From positions 434,001-498,000 of the forward strand of contig BSYO01000026.1 of assembly GCA_033239525.1 (NCBI GenBank): a stretch of 64,000 nucleotides of DNA. The letters are read 5' to 3'. A program made the translations under genes and the position numbers. The first letter of the stretch is position 1. Every line of letters starts with the position of its first letter. Of this stretch, positions 13,401 to 22,984 are shown piece by piece. Under the pieces are notes generated by a model, which ran no database searches, was not told where the DNA came from, and saw only the letters and a program-made list of their open reading frames with translations. Origin of the DNA: Nepenthes gracilis. Its lineage: Eukaryota; Streptophyta; Magnoliopsida; Caryophyllales; Nepenthaceae.

Positions 13401-16400
13401 GTAGAGTAATGAAATTATAAAAAGAGGTAAAGGTTTTTTTTTTGATAAAATTGTACACTTGGATAAAATTGTACACTATTAAAGAAAAATAAAAATATTA
13501 TCGAAAATAAAATGGAAAGAACGCACCTAATCATACAAAATAATCTGAACCAATTGCATGCAAACTCAAAGACACCTTGTGCTGATACCAAAATCCAAGC
13601 CAATTATATGTATACCAAATGTAGTAATGAACTGAAGGCTAAATAGGCATTTGTCAACTTGGGTTGTGTGTAAGGCCCGATACTCGAGTATCTTACACTG
13701 ATGTAGTGTAAGGCCCAATGTGAAACCAAAAGCCAACAAGTCTCTCTCTCTTTATCTATCTCACGTATGTTCCTTCTCTAAGCTTCAGCTATTCTCTATT
13801 TGGGTACCAAAAATGTGTACCTGTGAATCTTACCTCACTCATTTCCCTCAGCACTTGCACTCCTCTAAGAGGCTCAAACCTCTCCCTCGCTTTTTCTCTT
13901 GTTCACACTGTCTCTCCCACGAAAGAACTCAAGGAGACAAAATTTAAATTCTAGTTACATAAATATCGAATTGACCTATCACTCCTCCAATCATGATTAT
14001 GACTTCTCCCTTTTTAGTGAATCTATAGAATCAAAGGTGAGGATTTTTTAGGGTTTTGATTTTTGTCGGTTATATGTGGTGGCAATGATTGGTTAGGGTT
14101 TTGGGTTTGGGTTGGTTGTCGTCGGCGGTGACGGTGTGGGAATCATGATTTGAATGCCTTGAATGTACAAGGTGACAATGTAGAAAAAAAATTAAAAGTT
14201 TTGGTCTCTAATACCAAATTTGATGCAAGGAAGAGGAAGTAAGGAGGAGGAAGGAAGAAGAATTAGGAGAAAGGGAGAAGCTGACGATAAAACAAAGAGA
14301 TGGGAGGAGCAAATATTATTAGAGAGAAGGAAGAATAAGAACAATTTTGTAACATCAATTCAACTTCTCAATGATTGTTAAAACAATAGAACTAGGGCTC
14401 TTATATAGTGATGCTATACTTCTAGGTTAATTAAAAAGTAAATATAATTTCTTATTAATAATGACTTAAAATAAGAAAATAATAAAAGAAAATATAAATT
14501 ATAAAATTTTGAGAATCTCCGAAATATAACAAAACATGGAAACAAGTCAATAATCAAAATCAAGTGAAGTAAAATCTCTCTAATTGTTGCGTCCTGTTAA
14601 TTCTGACCGCGCGAGAGGTCGAATGTGAGCGGATCTCTAGGTACGCGGACGGAAGAGTTGGAGCAACACAAAGTGAACGGGAGTGAATAAAAAAGCACGG
14701 GGGTAGGGGATGAACACTTCAGTTTACGTGGAAAACCCCTCAATATGGTGAAGGGTGAAAAACCACGGTGGTGGACGTGTAGTCCGAGAAATCCCACTAT
14801 GAAGAAGAGGAAATACAACAGTGGAAGCCTGGGAAACTTAGCGTCCTCAGGGTGATTACAACTTGAGAAATATAACCTCTCTCTTTTCTCTCTTCTCTGG
14901 GGATTTTTGCTAGAGTCTGGTTAGGAGGGTCGACCGTACGAAGCCGCTGGTTCTCTTCCTGGGCGGCCTTCAGGGACTCCGCCTCCCGTCGAGACCGAGC
15001 GATTTTGCCCACCAGCCGGCTAAGGCCAACAATGAGATCCTGAAGCTACGAAAAGAATTAAGGACACTTAAGTACAGTTAGCAGAAATGGAGACGAAGAA
15101 TAAGGCAGCGAAATACCTGGGAGATGACAGGATCCTCGGTGGGGGCAATCTCCTCTGGGACCTCAGGGGCGAGTGGGCACTCCGCAGGCGCCGCAGTGGG
15201 ACGCCAAAAATGGCCTCGAGAGGAGGGACCCTCGGGGATGGGGGCTCGCTACCTCCCGGGACGTCGAAGACGGCCCGGGATCTCTAAGGCGCGCCCACTG
15301 CCTCTCACCGCCAAGAAGGTCAAAGATCTCCCAAAGAAGAACATCAACAAAGCCTCCATCTCATGAGGCTGCATGACCTCGCCCAAGACCCATCTCCCAA
15401 GGCACGAGAGGCCTCGGGACGGACCTCAACACCAAAGGAGGTGCGGCGACGACCTCGGGCCAAGGAAGGACCGGGATGTCGCCTCGCGGCCATCGACCAT
15501 GGGGGGCTATGACGCTGGTCATCTCGAGGAGAACTCACCGGCAAGAGCGAGATCCCCAGAACCTCAATCCTGGGCTCTTGGAAGGCCGTCGGAGGGCTCT
15601 GAATAACAAGAGGACCCTCTCTTTTCCTCGAGTTTCTTTTTCTTCTTCTTTCTCGTTTAAGAATGGCAGAATCACTAGGATGACACCGGCCCACTTGGCT
15701 TCCGCCACCTTTTCGAGGGACAGCGAGATATTCTTCTTCCCCATCAAGCGCCTGTGTTCGCTAGCACTAAGTCTGTGACCTTCTGGCGCCTCCCTCTCCT
15801 CGCTCTGGTAACCGGATCCGTACTTGCCGGGCAACGTTTCCCATACGGAGGAGAGCTCCCACTCGTCGACCACCCCGAGAAAGAAAACCTCCGTCCTTCC
15901 ACCTTTTGGTGGAATCCGGGTTCCCACCGCTCATCTCAGCGAACTCGGGCCGGGGGGTCATGGCGATCCACTCAAGAGCCTGATTGAAGCGAAACATGAT
16001 CTTCACCATGACCGCCTCGAGGGTTTTGCTATGACAGCATGCGAAGACGCATAAAGAGACCAAATACCTGATGGCGTTGGGTGAAGCTTCACGAGAAGGA
16101 TGTACCAACTCCTTCATCGGTAGCGGAGCTCAATGGGAACAGGGAAACGAAGTCCACCTTTGAGGTGAACTTCGTATACGGTAATGTGACCAACCGGCGG
16201 GCTGTTTGCCCTCTCAGCGGCGCCTGGAACCGCCATCGAATCCGACGCCGGAAGCATATCGCCCGCCCGATCCGCTCGAGATCTTGCGAAGGGCGAAGTA
16301 AGGGAAGAGGCAATCTCATTAACACTGTGAGCCTCAGCGGCGAGTAAGGAAAGCAAAACGTCGTGAAGGTTTTCAAGGGCGGGGAAGGAGGAAGAAAATG

Positions 16401-19400
16401 CGAAGAATAATGAGGATACGATGAAGGATTTAAAGAGATTTTGAAAAGGTGAAGAGGCGCCCTCATCAGCGGCGTTCCACGTGTCAACTCCCCCCATACG
16501 TGATGAGGCAAGTGTAGGCGTTAGAGTTTCCCGAGGCGATGTCACATCAATCGTCCATCGCATTCAATGCTCCACAAGGAGGGGAAACGGCGGCGAAAGA
16601 TAGGTTTCGTGGTTCACAAGAAGACCTCGGACGTCTTTCACGCCAAAGATAAGACGAAGACCATGGCCTATGATGGCGAAGATATCGGCATGGCATGTCA
16701 AACGGCCGAGTCCTCGAACCGCTTGACATGGGGGGCTCGTGATGAGTCACGAAACCCCGGGGCCCAAAATCACGAGATGCAAGTTTCAGCCTAGGAAGTC
16801 GAATAAAAAGGGGCTGGCTCAAAAGGCCCATAAACTCGCCAAATTCAAACAATCGGCTCAAGTTCCGACTCACTTGGTCGATTGAGCAATTGAATGATTG
16901 TATATGTCAGCCAAATATAAGATTTTTTTTTATTAAAAAATCAATATGATTTAAATAATACATAGAAACATTACTAATATATTAAAATAATAAAGTAAGG
17001 ACCAATTACAATATCACTATAATGGCAGTTATTGAAAGTAAAATATGTTCTGGACAAGGGCCTTTTTTGTTAATATTGATTTTCTTTTGTAGCAAAGGAA
17101 ATACGGTAGAGTAATGAAATTATAAAAAGTGGTAAAGGTTTTTTTTGGATAAGGAATAAAATTGTACACTTGGATAAAATTAAATACTATTAAAGAAAAA
17201 TAAAAATCTTAATGGAAAGAATGCACCTAATCATACAAAATAATATGAACCAATTGCATGCAAATTCAAAGACACCCTGTTCTGATACCAAAATCCAAGC
17301 GGCAAATGATGTAGTAATGAACTGAAGGCTAAATAGGCATTTGTCAACTTGGGTTGTGTGTAAGGCCCCATGTCAAGTATCTTACCTGATGTAGTTAAGG
17401 CCCGATGTGAAACGAAAAGCCATCAAGTCTCTCTCTATAAATACCCAACTCTAAGCTTTGCTATTCTCTATTTGGGTACAAAAATTTGGCTTGCCTCACT
17501 TATTTCCCAACTTGCACTCCTCTCAGAGGCTCAAACCTTCCCACTTTTTCTCGAGACTGTCTTTTGCACAAAAGAAGAAAGAGAAAGGTTAAATTCTAGT
17601 TCCATAAATAGAATTGTCGTATCACTCCTTCAATCATGATTATGACTTCTCCCTTGGGCTAATCTATAGAATCAAAAGTGAGGTTTTTTCAGGGTTTTGA
17701 TTTTTGTTGGGTGTATGTGGTGGCAATGGTTGGTTAGATTTGGGTTGGTCGCACGTGCACCACCGTGGGGTTTTTGAATGGCTTGAATTCACCATATGTA
17801 GAAAAATTAAAATTTTTGGTCTTAATACCAAAATTGATGTAAAGGAAGAGGAAGTGAGGGGGAGGAAGGAAGAAGAATTAGGAGAAAAGGGAGAAGTTCA
17901 GGATAAAACAAAGAGATGCAAATATTTTATTCAAGGAAGAATAATCACTTTTTTTAACATTGCTGCTCAATGATTCTTCCGTAGAGCCGTTATATAGTGA
18001 TACTATTCTTATAGTTAATTAAAAATAAATATACATTTATTAATAATGACTTAAAATAAGTAAATAATAAAAGAAAATATAAATTATAAAATTTTGAGAA
18101 TATCTGAAATATAACAAAACATGGAAACAAGTCAATAATCGAAATCAAGTGAAGTAAAATCTCACTAATATCTTTGCAATGTCTGCAATAGAAGCTATGA
18201 GTGCTCAATCAAGATAGTAATGGTTTTCTTATTCATCTCCGTGTTAATCATCTTCTTGACCTCTCCTCTCATTCGGATAGTGTTATTGGAAGAGGTTCAA
18301 ATAATGACTGGACATAGACCTCAGTGATTATTTCCTCTTTTTCTATGTTATCCATTTCATCTAAGATTGATTCCTTATGAGTATCTAACCTTTAACTTTG
18401 GATGTCCGAGCATTATATTGTCTTTCCTTGCATCATGGTGTGGATTTTCCTTACACCTGAAGCTAAGGCTTCATTGGTCTCAATTAGGATTAGACAATGG
18501 TTGCGCCTCATGAGATGGTGGTGTTATCTGAATTGGTAGTTCTGATGGTGTGTTGGTATAGTGGTTTGTGAAAGAAGGGTTTGTATTTATATTGGTTCTT
18601 TGTTGCCTTTGAATGATAATTCATGTATTTTTTTCAAATTCATAACATTGATAGAAAGGATGTAGGCTTAAGGATTATCACTATAGCTCTAAGATTGACC
18701 TTGGGTCCACTCAAAAACTAGAAACGAAATATTCTTTTGAAAGGCCGGAGTTGAAATTTACCATGAGGCCCTTCAGATGATCTCAAATTTCTCCAGATAT
18801 TTCTCCATTGAGGATTTTTCATCCGAGTTTGTTGGACTCTTTTACTGTACCAGATAGAGACTTGTTGCTAAATCTTTCACAAATATCACCGTTGAACACT
18901 TAACCAATAGAAAGGATGTTTAATAATCGTAGCTCTAGAACCATGTAACTGCTTTATCTTTTAGGTGCATTTAGGTAGGTTCTTGCTTCTTTCCCTCTGG
19001 AATTCAAAAATTTGGGAATACTTCTCATGCCCGTGCATGCACATAGAAAGGAGTTATATTTGCAACTTTCTATCAATACAGTGACTACTGTGGTCTGGTG
19101 TAGTTTGTATTACACCCTATGATCTATCTGAACTTCACACCACCCCATCTTTGCTGGCCCTTTTTTTTTTTTTTTTTTTTGATTCTTGGAGGTGGTGCTC
19201 AGGGGTTGGGAACATATACACAAAATTCTCCAAACTCCGTGCTGCTAGTGAATGAGCATTTTAGTGACTGGGCTGTGTGATAGTGAAATTCATCTCCTTG
19301 CTGTGTTGCCAGTGACTCTATGACTTGTAATTAAGGTCCAATGGTTATATTTATGTGCAGGAATATCTTCAAGGCAACCCCTTGTGGCTTCAGTACATTA

Positions 19401-19648
19401 AAACTCCACTGGTGATCTTGGGGTATGAAACTAGTTACGATGTGTTTGTCAAAGCTCATGGTGGTGGTCTAGCTGGTCAAGCTCAGGCCATATCCCTTGG
19501 AATTGCTCGTGCATTGCTGAAAGTGAGTGCAAGCCATAGACAACCTCTCAAACAGGAAGGTCTCCTGACCAGGGACTCCAGGGTAGTCGAAAGGAAAAAA
19601 GTTGGCCTCAAGAAAGCTCGTAAGGCTCCTCAGTATTCAAAACGTTGA
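7448..19648 (+). CDS. RPS9: plastid 30S ribosomal protein S9, nuclear gene with an 11.6-kb intron
   Basis: Small-subunit ribosomal protein uS9 of the chloroplast, imported after cytosolic synthesis. It sits in the 30S head and its C-terminal tail reaches the P-site tRNA. Exon 1 is 7448-7798 (117 codons): a Ser-rich transit peptide ([19 protein letters not shown]) runs into the S9 domain with [20 protein letters not shown]. Exon 2 is 19361-19648 (95 codons), starting EYLQGNPLW and carrying [33 protein letters not shown] and the basic end [10 protein letters not shown]. The phase-0 junction DAK|EYLQ is the expected S9 sequence. Total length is 212 residues, normal for plant plastid S9. The acceptor ttatgtgcag is good, but the donor AAG|GTCCCC departs from consensus. 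The intron (7799-19360) is mostly retrotransposon debris and should be masked in gene models. Confidence 0.95.
8230..10544 (-). pseudogene. degenerate copia gag-protease inside RPS9 intron
   Basis: Minus-strand remnants of a Ty1/copia polyprotein, internal to the LTR at 10545-10946. Near 8640 a CCHC-like piece reads [10 protein letters not shown], like the copia gag knuckle but without its later Cys and His. Further on (8400-8240) the aspartic protease region reads [20 protein letters not shown]. The active-site motif DSGAS has lost its Ser to a stop at 8377-8379. An open stretch at 9961-10371 belongs to the gag region by position only; I cannot match it to a domain. Frameshifts and stops throughout mean no product. 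The element is cut off near 8230. Confidence 0.6.
10545..10946 (-). mobile_element. copia LTR copy A (RPS9 intron)
   Basis: The block runs from tgatgcaagtaagg to gtctatatca. It shares order and motifs with the stretches at 14221-14584 and 17835-18187: a purine-rich start, a middle with ctaggttaattag, and an end with tcaagtaaaataaaatct and taatattttt. The TG...CA ends and the neighbouring minus-strand gag relic suggest a minus-sense copia LTR of about 0.4 kb. Confidence 0.55.
11200..12600 (-). pseudogene. degenerate Ty3/gypsy integrase fragment (RPS9 intron)
   Basis: On the minus strand, 12380-12230 gives an integrase zinc-finger-like stretch ([10 protein letters not shown] ... [17 protein letters not shown], with HHCC spacing). 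It is followed at 12200-11961 by the catalytic core start: [20 protein letters not shown], then [10 protein letters not shown] and [17 protein letters not shown], matching the first two acidic positions of a gypsy integrase. The rest, down to about 11.2 kb, is too damaged to read in one frame but keeps gypsy-like scraps. LTRs were not identified. It is a relic with no coding value. Confidence 0.7.
13026..13168. repeat. about 56-bp imperfect tandem repeat
   Basis: Three consecutive units each contain gatg/ggtg-tactc (or a worn version), a ggggaacgg/gcagtggc-like core, and ttagagatggaggattga(g/t). The last unit runs straight into the start of direct-repeat copy 1 at gattgagcaattgaatg. Confidence 0.55.
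13165..14584 (-). repeat. direct repeat copy 1: copia leader plus LTR copy B
   Basis: It begins gattgagcaattgaatg and ends aaaatctctctaat. The same order of sequence recurs at 16880-18187 with small indels. The right part (14221-14584) is LTR-like. It is preceded by ctctaataccaaatt (14206-14220), the reverse complement of a worn initiator-Met primer-binding site, so the sense is minus. The left part would then be the leader region of the element. The LTR is cut after taat by the segment starting TGTTGCGTCC. Confidence 0.7.
14585..16879. mobile_element. composite Tat-type gypsy fragment between the two direct repeats
   Basis: The left part (14585 to about 14925) starts TGTTGCGTCC and looks like the U5 end of a minus-sense LTR. 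The middle holds a minus-strand relic of the antisense Tat ORF, listed separately. At 16725-16742 the plus strand reads catggggggctcg, a polypurine tract. From 16743 an LTR starts TGAGTCACG and is cut at 16879. The plus-sense polypurine tract and LTR and the minus-sense left LTR cannot come from one simple insertion, so the block is a rearranged composite. It is GC-rich against an AT-rich intron. Confidence 0.6.
14930..16470 (-). pseudogene. relic of the Tat antisense ORF (Transposase_28-like domain)
   Basis: Minus-strand pieces match the plus-strand ORF at 47409. [20 protein letters not shown] corresponds to [36 protein letters not shown] corresponds to [31 protein letters not shown] corresponds to LIFRFTELED followed by a stop, and DSTKRWKD to DSVKGWKE. 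A charged coiled-coil-like stretch ([19 protein letters not shown]) lies downstream near 14950. The family resembles the putative gypsy-type transposon domain (Transposase_28). Frames are broken and there is no product. Confidence 0.65.
16880..18187 (-). repeat. direct repeat copy 2: copia leader plus LTR copy C
   Basis: Second copy of the 13165-14584 segment, starting gattgagcaattgaatg and collinear with it, with several short deletions. Its LTR part (17835-18187) keeps the end that copy 1 lacks (ctaatatctttgcaatgtctgca). The worn primer-binding site is cttaatacca near 17821-17830. Confidence 0.7.
18188..19360. other. rest of RPS9 intron
   Basis: Moderately AT-rich sequence without recognisable coding or repeat ends. 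A run of about 24 T lies near 19159-19182, and a normal acceptor with ttatgtgcag ends the intron at 19360. Confidence 0.5.
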
Positions 19649-20679
19649 GGTTAGAACGACGCAAGAATTTACAGAACTTCACTCTGATGCTCTCTGAACT
19701 TGTCATGTCATTCCTTGGCCCAAATTTTCATTCAATTGTGATGTGAGTGATCCTGACATTAGTGTTGACTGTTAAATGTTATCACCCTATGGTAGAGTTT
19801 GCAGGATTTTGAATTGTGAAGGACTGTTTGTTCTTTTGCATCCATATCCATTTCTAATTTATTGCACTTCCATAGTCTGTAAATAGACAATCAGCCATGG
19901 CGTGCTTTCTTAACTAACTGTTAGCCATAGCTATCTTCTCTATTGTTTAATTCTTTCATCAACATTGTATTTTCTGCCCAGTGCAGGTAGCGGTGTTCGT
20001 CCTTTTGCATTTTTGCGTCCGAGATCTCGATGGTGTTGATATTTTGCGGCAACCCTGCAATACCAGACCTGAATTCGTAACTTCATGTAACATGGGCTAT
20101 CACTGAATTATTTGGTAATTTACAGTGGTGTCTTCTATTGATATTTAGTTTCATTTCATCGTATGGTATTCTATTGTCCCTTTTTTTTTTTTTTTAACAT
20201 GAACGGCTATTAGCAGTCTGAAGCCCCGACTTTCAAAAATACCCATCAGAATTTATTTATTTATTTATTTTTGGCATTTATCTTTTGTACTCAAAATGGT
20301 TAGGCCAAAATAGAGGACTTCCGAACCATATAAACATTCTGTCTTGAAAAATACTGCAAATTAAGCTAAACTAATGGAAGTATTAGTTTTGCCGTCTTTA
20401 AATTACCGCATCCTTTTTTGATTTATAGTTTAATTTGTTGGGGAAAATGCTATTTTATTCTCGATTTTCAGTTTTGTTTGGCCTTCTTACATTTTCATCC
20501 TCACAGATTACTTAGAGGACGTGTTTATTTTCACTAATAGAAATGCTAAAAAAATATGGATGCCTGGTTCCCAGGTCTAATTATAAAATTGGGTTTGGGT
20601 TGGGCACGGGCTAAATTTCTATAAAAATTTGTGAATGTTATATCAGGATGAACTTGAGTGGGGGATCCTATTTCTTTTA
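19649..20679. other. RPS9 3' flank
   Basis: Probable 3' untranslated region in the first few hundred bases, then AT-rich spacer. No gene is seen. Confidence 0.5.
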
Positions 20680-21041
20680 CGGTACGTTTGGTTACTAGAA
20701 TGGAATAAGGTGAGAATAAAATAGTTATTTCAGGGAATAGAATAGGTTGAAAATATAGTTGAAATTGTTATTTTCATATTTGGTTGTTAGAATAGAATAA
20801 TGTGGAAATTAATATTCTTTTGTTTGGTTTGTAGAATAATATGAGGACTAAGATAGGAACAGTGATAATAATAATAATGATTATAGTAATAGTAATAATA
20901 ATAAAATATAATAATAATAATAAACATAATAATAATAATTATAAATAATAATAATAATTGTTATAAAATATAATAATAATTATTATTAGAAAATTAAATA
21001 ATAATAGTAAAATATAATAATAATAATAATAATTATAAAAC

Positions 21042-21092
<51 letters not shown>

Positions 21093-21243
21093 GTTTGATG
21101 TGGGAATAGATATTCACATAAATGTGAAAATAAATATTTTTAAAAATATTTATTCTCAATTAAATGTTTAACCAAACGAAAAAATATCTATTCCCGAAAA
21201 TAGAAATTCTATTCTCACCTTATTTCAGTAACCAAACATGGCC
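20680..21243. mobile_element. Tourist-like MITE (TTA target duplication) with expanded AAT core
   Basis: The left end reads ggtacgtttggttacta...ggaataaggtgagaata. The right end, reversed, reads ggccatgtttggttactg...aaataaggtgagaata. These are terminal inverted repeats of about 36 bp. TTA flanks both sides (20677-20679 and 21244-21246), as expected for PIF/Harbinger-derived Tourist elements. No transposase is present. The interior is dominated by an AAT microsatellite. Confidence 0.75.
20862..21092. repeat. (AAT)n microsatellite
   Basis: Long, interrupted run of aat/ata/taa triplets inside the MITE, purest at about 21045-21091. Confidence 0.9.
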
Positions 21244-21246
21244 TTA

Positions 21247-22600
21247 AAGAGAAGTAGGATTTTGCTTTTTTATTCACATTATTAATTTTAAAAAATTCAA
21301 CAGTTAAAATTATTTAATAAATATTAATATTTTTAAAAAATAAATTAAAAATATAATTATATTTAATGTATTTTATTTTTTAAATATTCACCATTAAATT
21401 TTGATTTAATAATTTTATATAAAAAAAAGCGAAAATTTTGTTTTGTTTTTTTGTCTTTTTTGAGAAACAGCATCCCCAAATTTAATCCAGTCCGTTTATG
21501 TACGTAAAAATTTGTCCCTGCTCGGCTTCTTTTATTTCTCCCGCGTGTAAACGGAGGGAGCAGCTGGCTTCCATTTATGGACGTGCTGGAAACTTGTTGT
21601 TGGTGTTGGGGTAAGATTAAATGAAACGTTCCGCTTTTTTCAAAAAGATATATATAGATATTGACATCACCTTATTAGCCTCGGGTTTTATTATCACCAT
21701 CTAAAATATTTAATTTTTTTTAATTATTAGGATATATCCTTATACTTTTAAAAAAATTAAAATCAAAATGATGTATTTAAACATATTTTTAAAATTTATT
21801 TTGTATTACATTTAAATTAATCTTAACTATTAAATAAATAAATAAAAATTATTAATTAGAAATAATATAATAAAACCCAAAGTAACGTAATAAAATCCAG
21901 ATCGACGTCGTCTTCGAAGGTAGTCATCCATCACAGTTGTTGCCGCATGATGTAGGCGCTTACGTCACTTGGGCTAATATTTAGCAAAAACACACCGTAA
22001 AAATATAAATTAAAAAAAGCTTGAAATTTCGTTTATACCCCTGTTAGGGGCAGCAGCTGCAGTCTATGCCGCTTCGTCAAAGTCAACCGATCTTCGATTT
22101 GCATGGCTGCAATTTACCCCTGTAAATGCAAGCATATTACGTCGTCGCCACTAGACCCAATTTTTTACCCTATTTTTTTTCTTAAGTAAATACTTAACCT
22201 TTTTCTAAAAAAAAAAAAGACAAAAACAGTCATATTAAATAATTTGGAAGCAAATAAAATAATTTTGGAAGTATGATAGACTTATTTATTTGATAAATAA
22301 ATGAGTGTGAATTATAAAAACATAATTATTTATTTAGCAGGCAGAGTTTTTGACATAAATAAAAAAATCTGTTGTTGTGAGTGAGATTGTGATTGAAATT
22401 TATTATTTATAGTATATGATTTTTTACCAGAAAATTACTGACTTATAAATACAAAAATTAATTTAGGTATTCGGTAAGAAAAGCAATTGTGTAAAGCGTA
22501 GCTTTTCTTACCCAATGAGAAAAGGAAAATTAAAATAAAAATGAAAAGAAAAAAATAAAACAAAATTCAACCAGTGGCAGTTTCGTGATTATACAGAAGG
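21247..22600. other. AT-rich spacer upstream of the thylakoidal peptidase gene
   Basis: No coding signal. The last 400 bases or so lead into the pyrimidine-rich leader of the next gene. Confidence 0.5.
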
Positions 22601-22883
22601 GAGTGACGCATTCACTAATCCGTTGCCTTATCAAAGCCTAAGCTCTCGTCCTCGCAATTTCGCCCTTCCAGTCTTCCGCCGTCGGGCTCCGTCGTTCAAG
22701 CGAGGAGCCATTTTCTGTCCCCCACACCCAAATCCAGTTCTCCTCCGCGTCTCTCCTCCTCTTCGATTGACCCTAGTCAAGCAATCCGTCGCATACCGAA
22801 TCGGGTTCTCTTCTCTCCCTCTCCGTTCTCCTAGTTTCCAATTTATCGCTCCCATATCCGATTCACTGATCGTCTCTTTCATC

Positions 22884-22904
22884 ATGGCATTTTTCGCTCA
22901 CTAG
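22884..22904 (+). CDS. upstream ORF in the TPP leader (MAFFAH)
   Basis: A six-codon ORF (atg gca ttt ttc gct cac tag) lies 80 bases before the main start, in the probable 5' leader (about 22620-22984). If transcription starts upstream of it, the ORF could lower translation of the main frame. That it lies in the transcript is inferred. Confidence 0.35.
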   Translation: MAFFAH

Positions 22905-22984
22905 GGTTTGATCCACCCTCCCCGAATCAAGCCCCCCAAATCAATCTGTTCCATTTCTTATACTTGTTAATCAAAATTATCAAC

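Noticed and set aside
22623..22904. 93-codon frame before TPP
   Set aside because: No ATG near its start, pyrimidine-rich leader composition. Only the MAFFAH uORF is kept.
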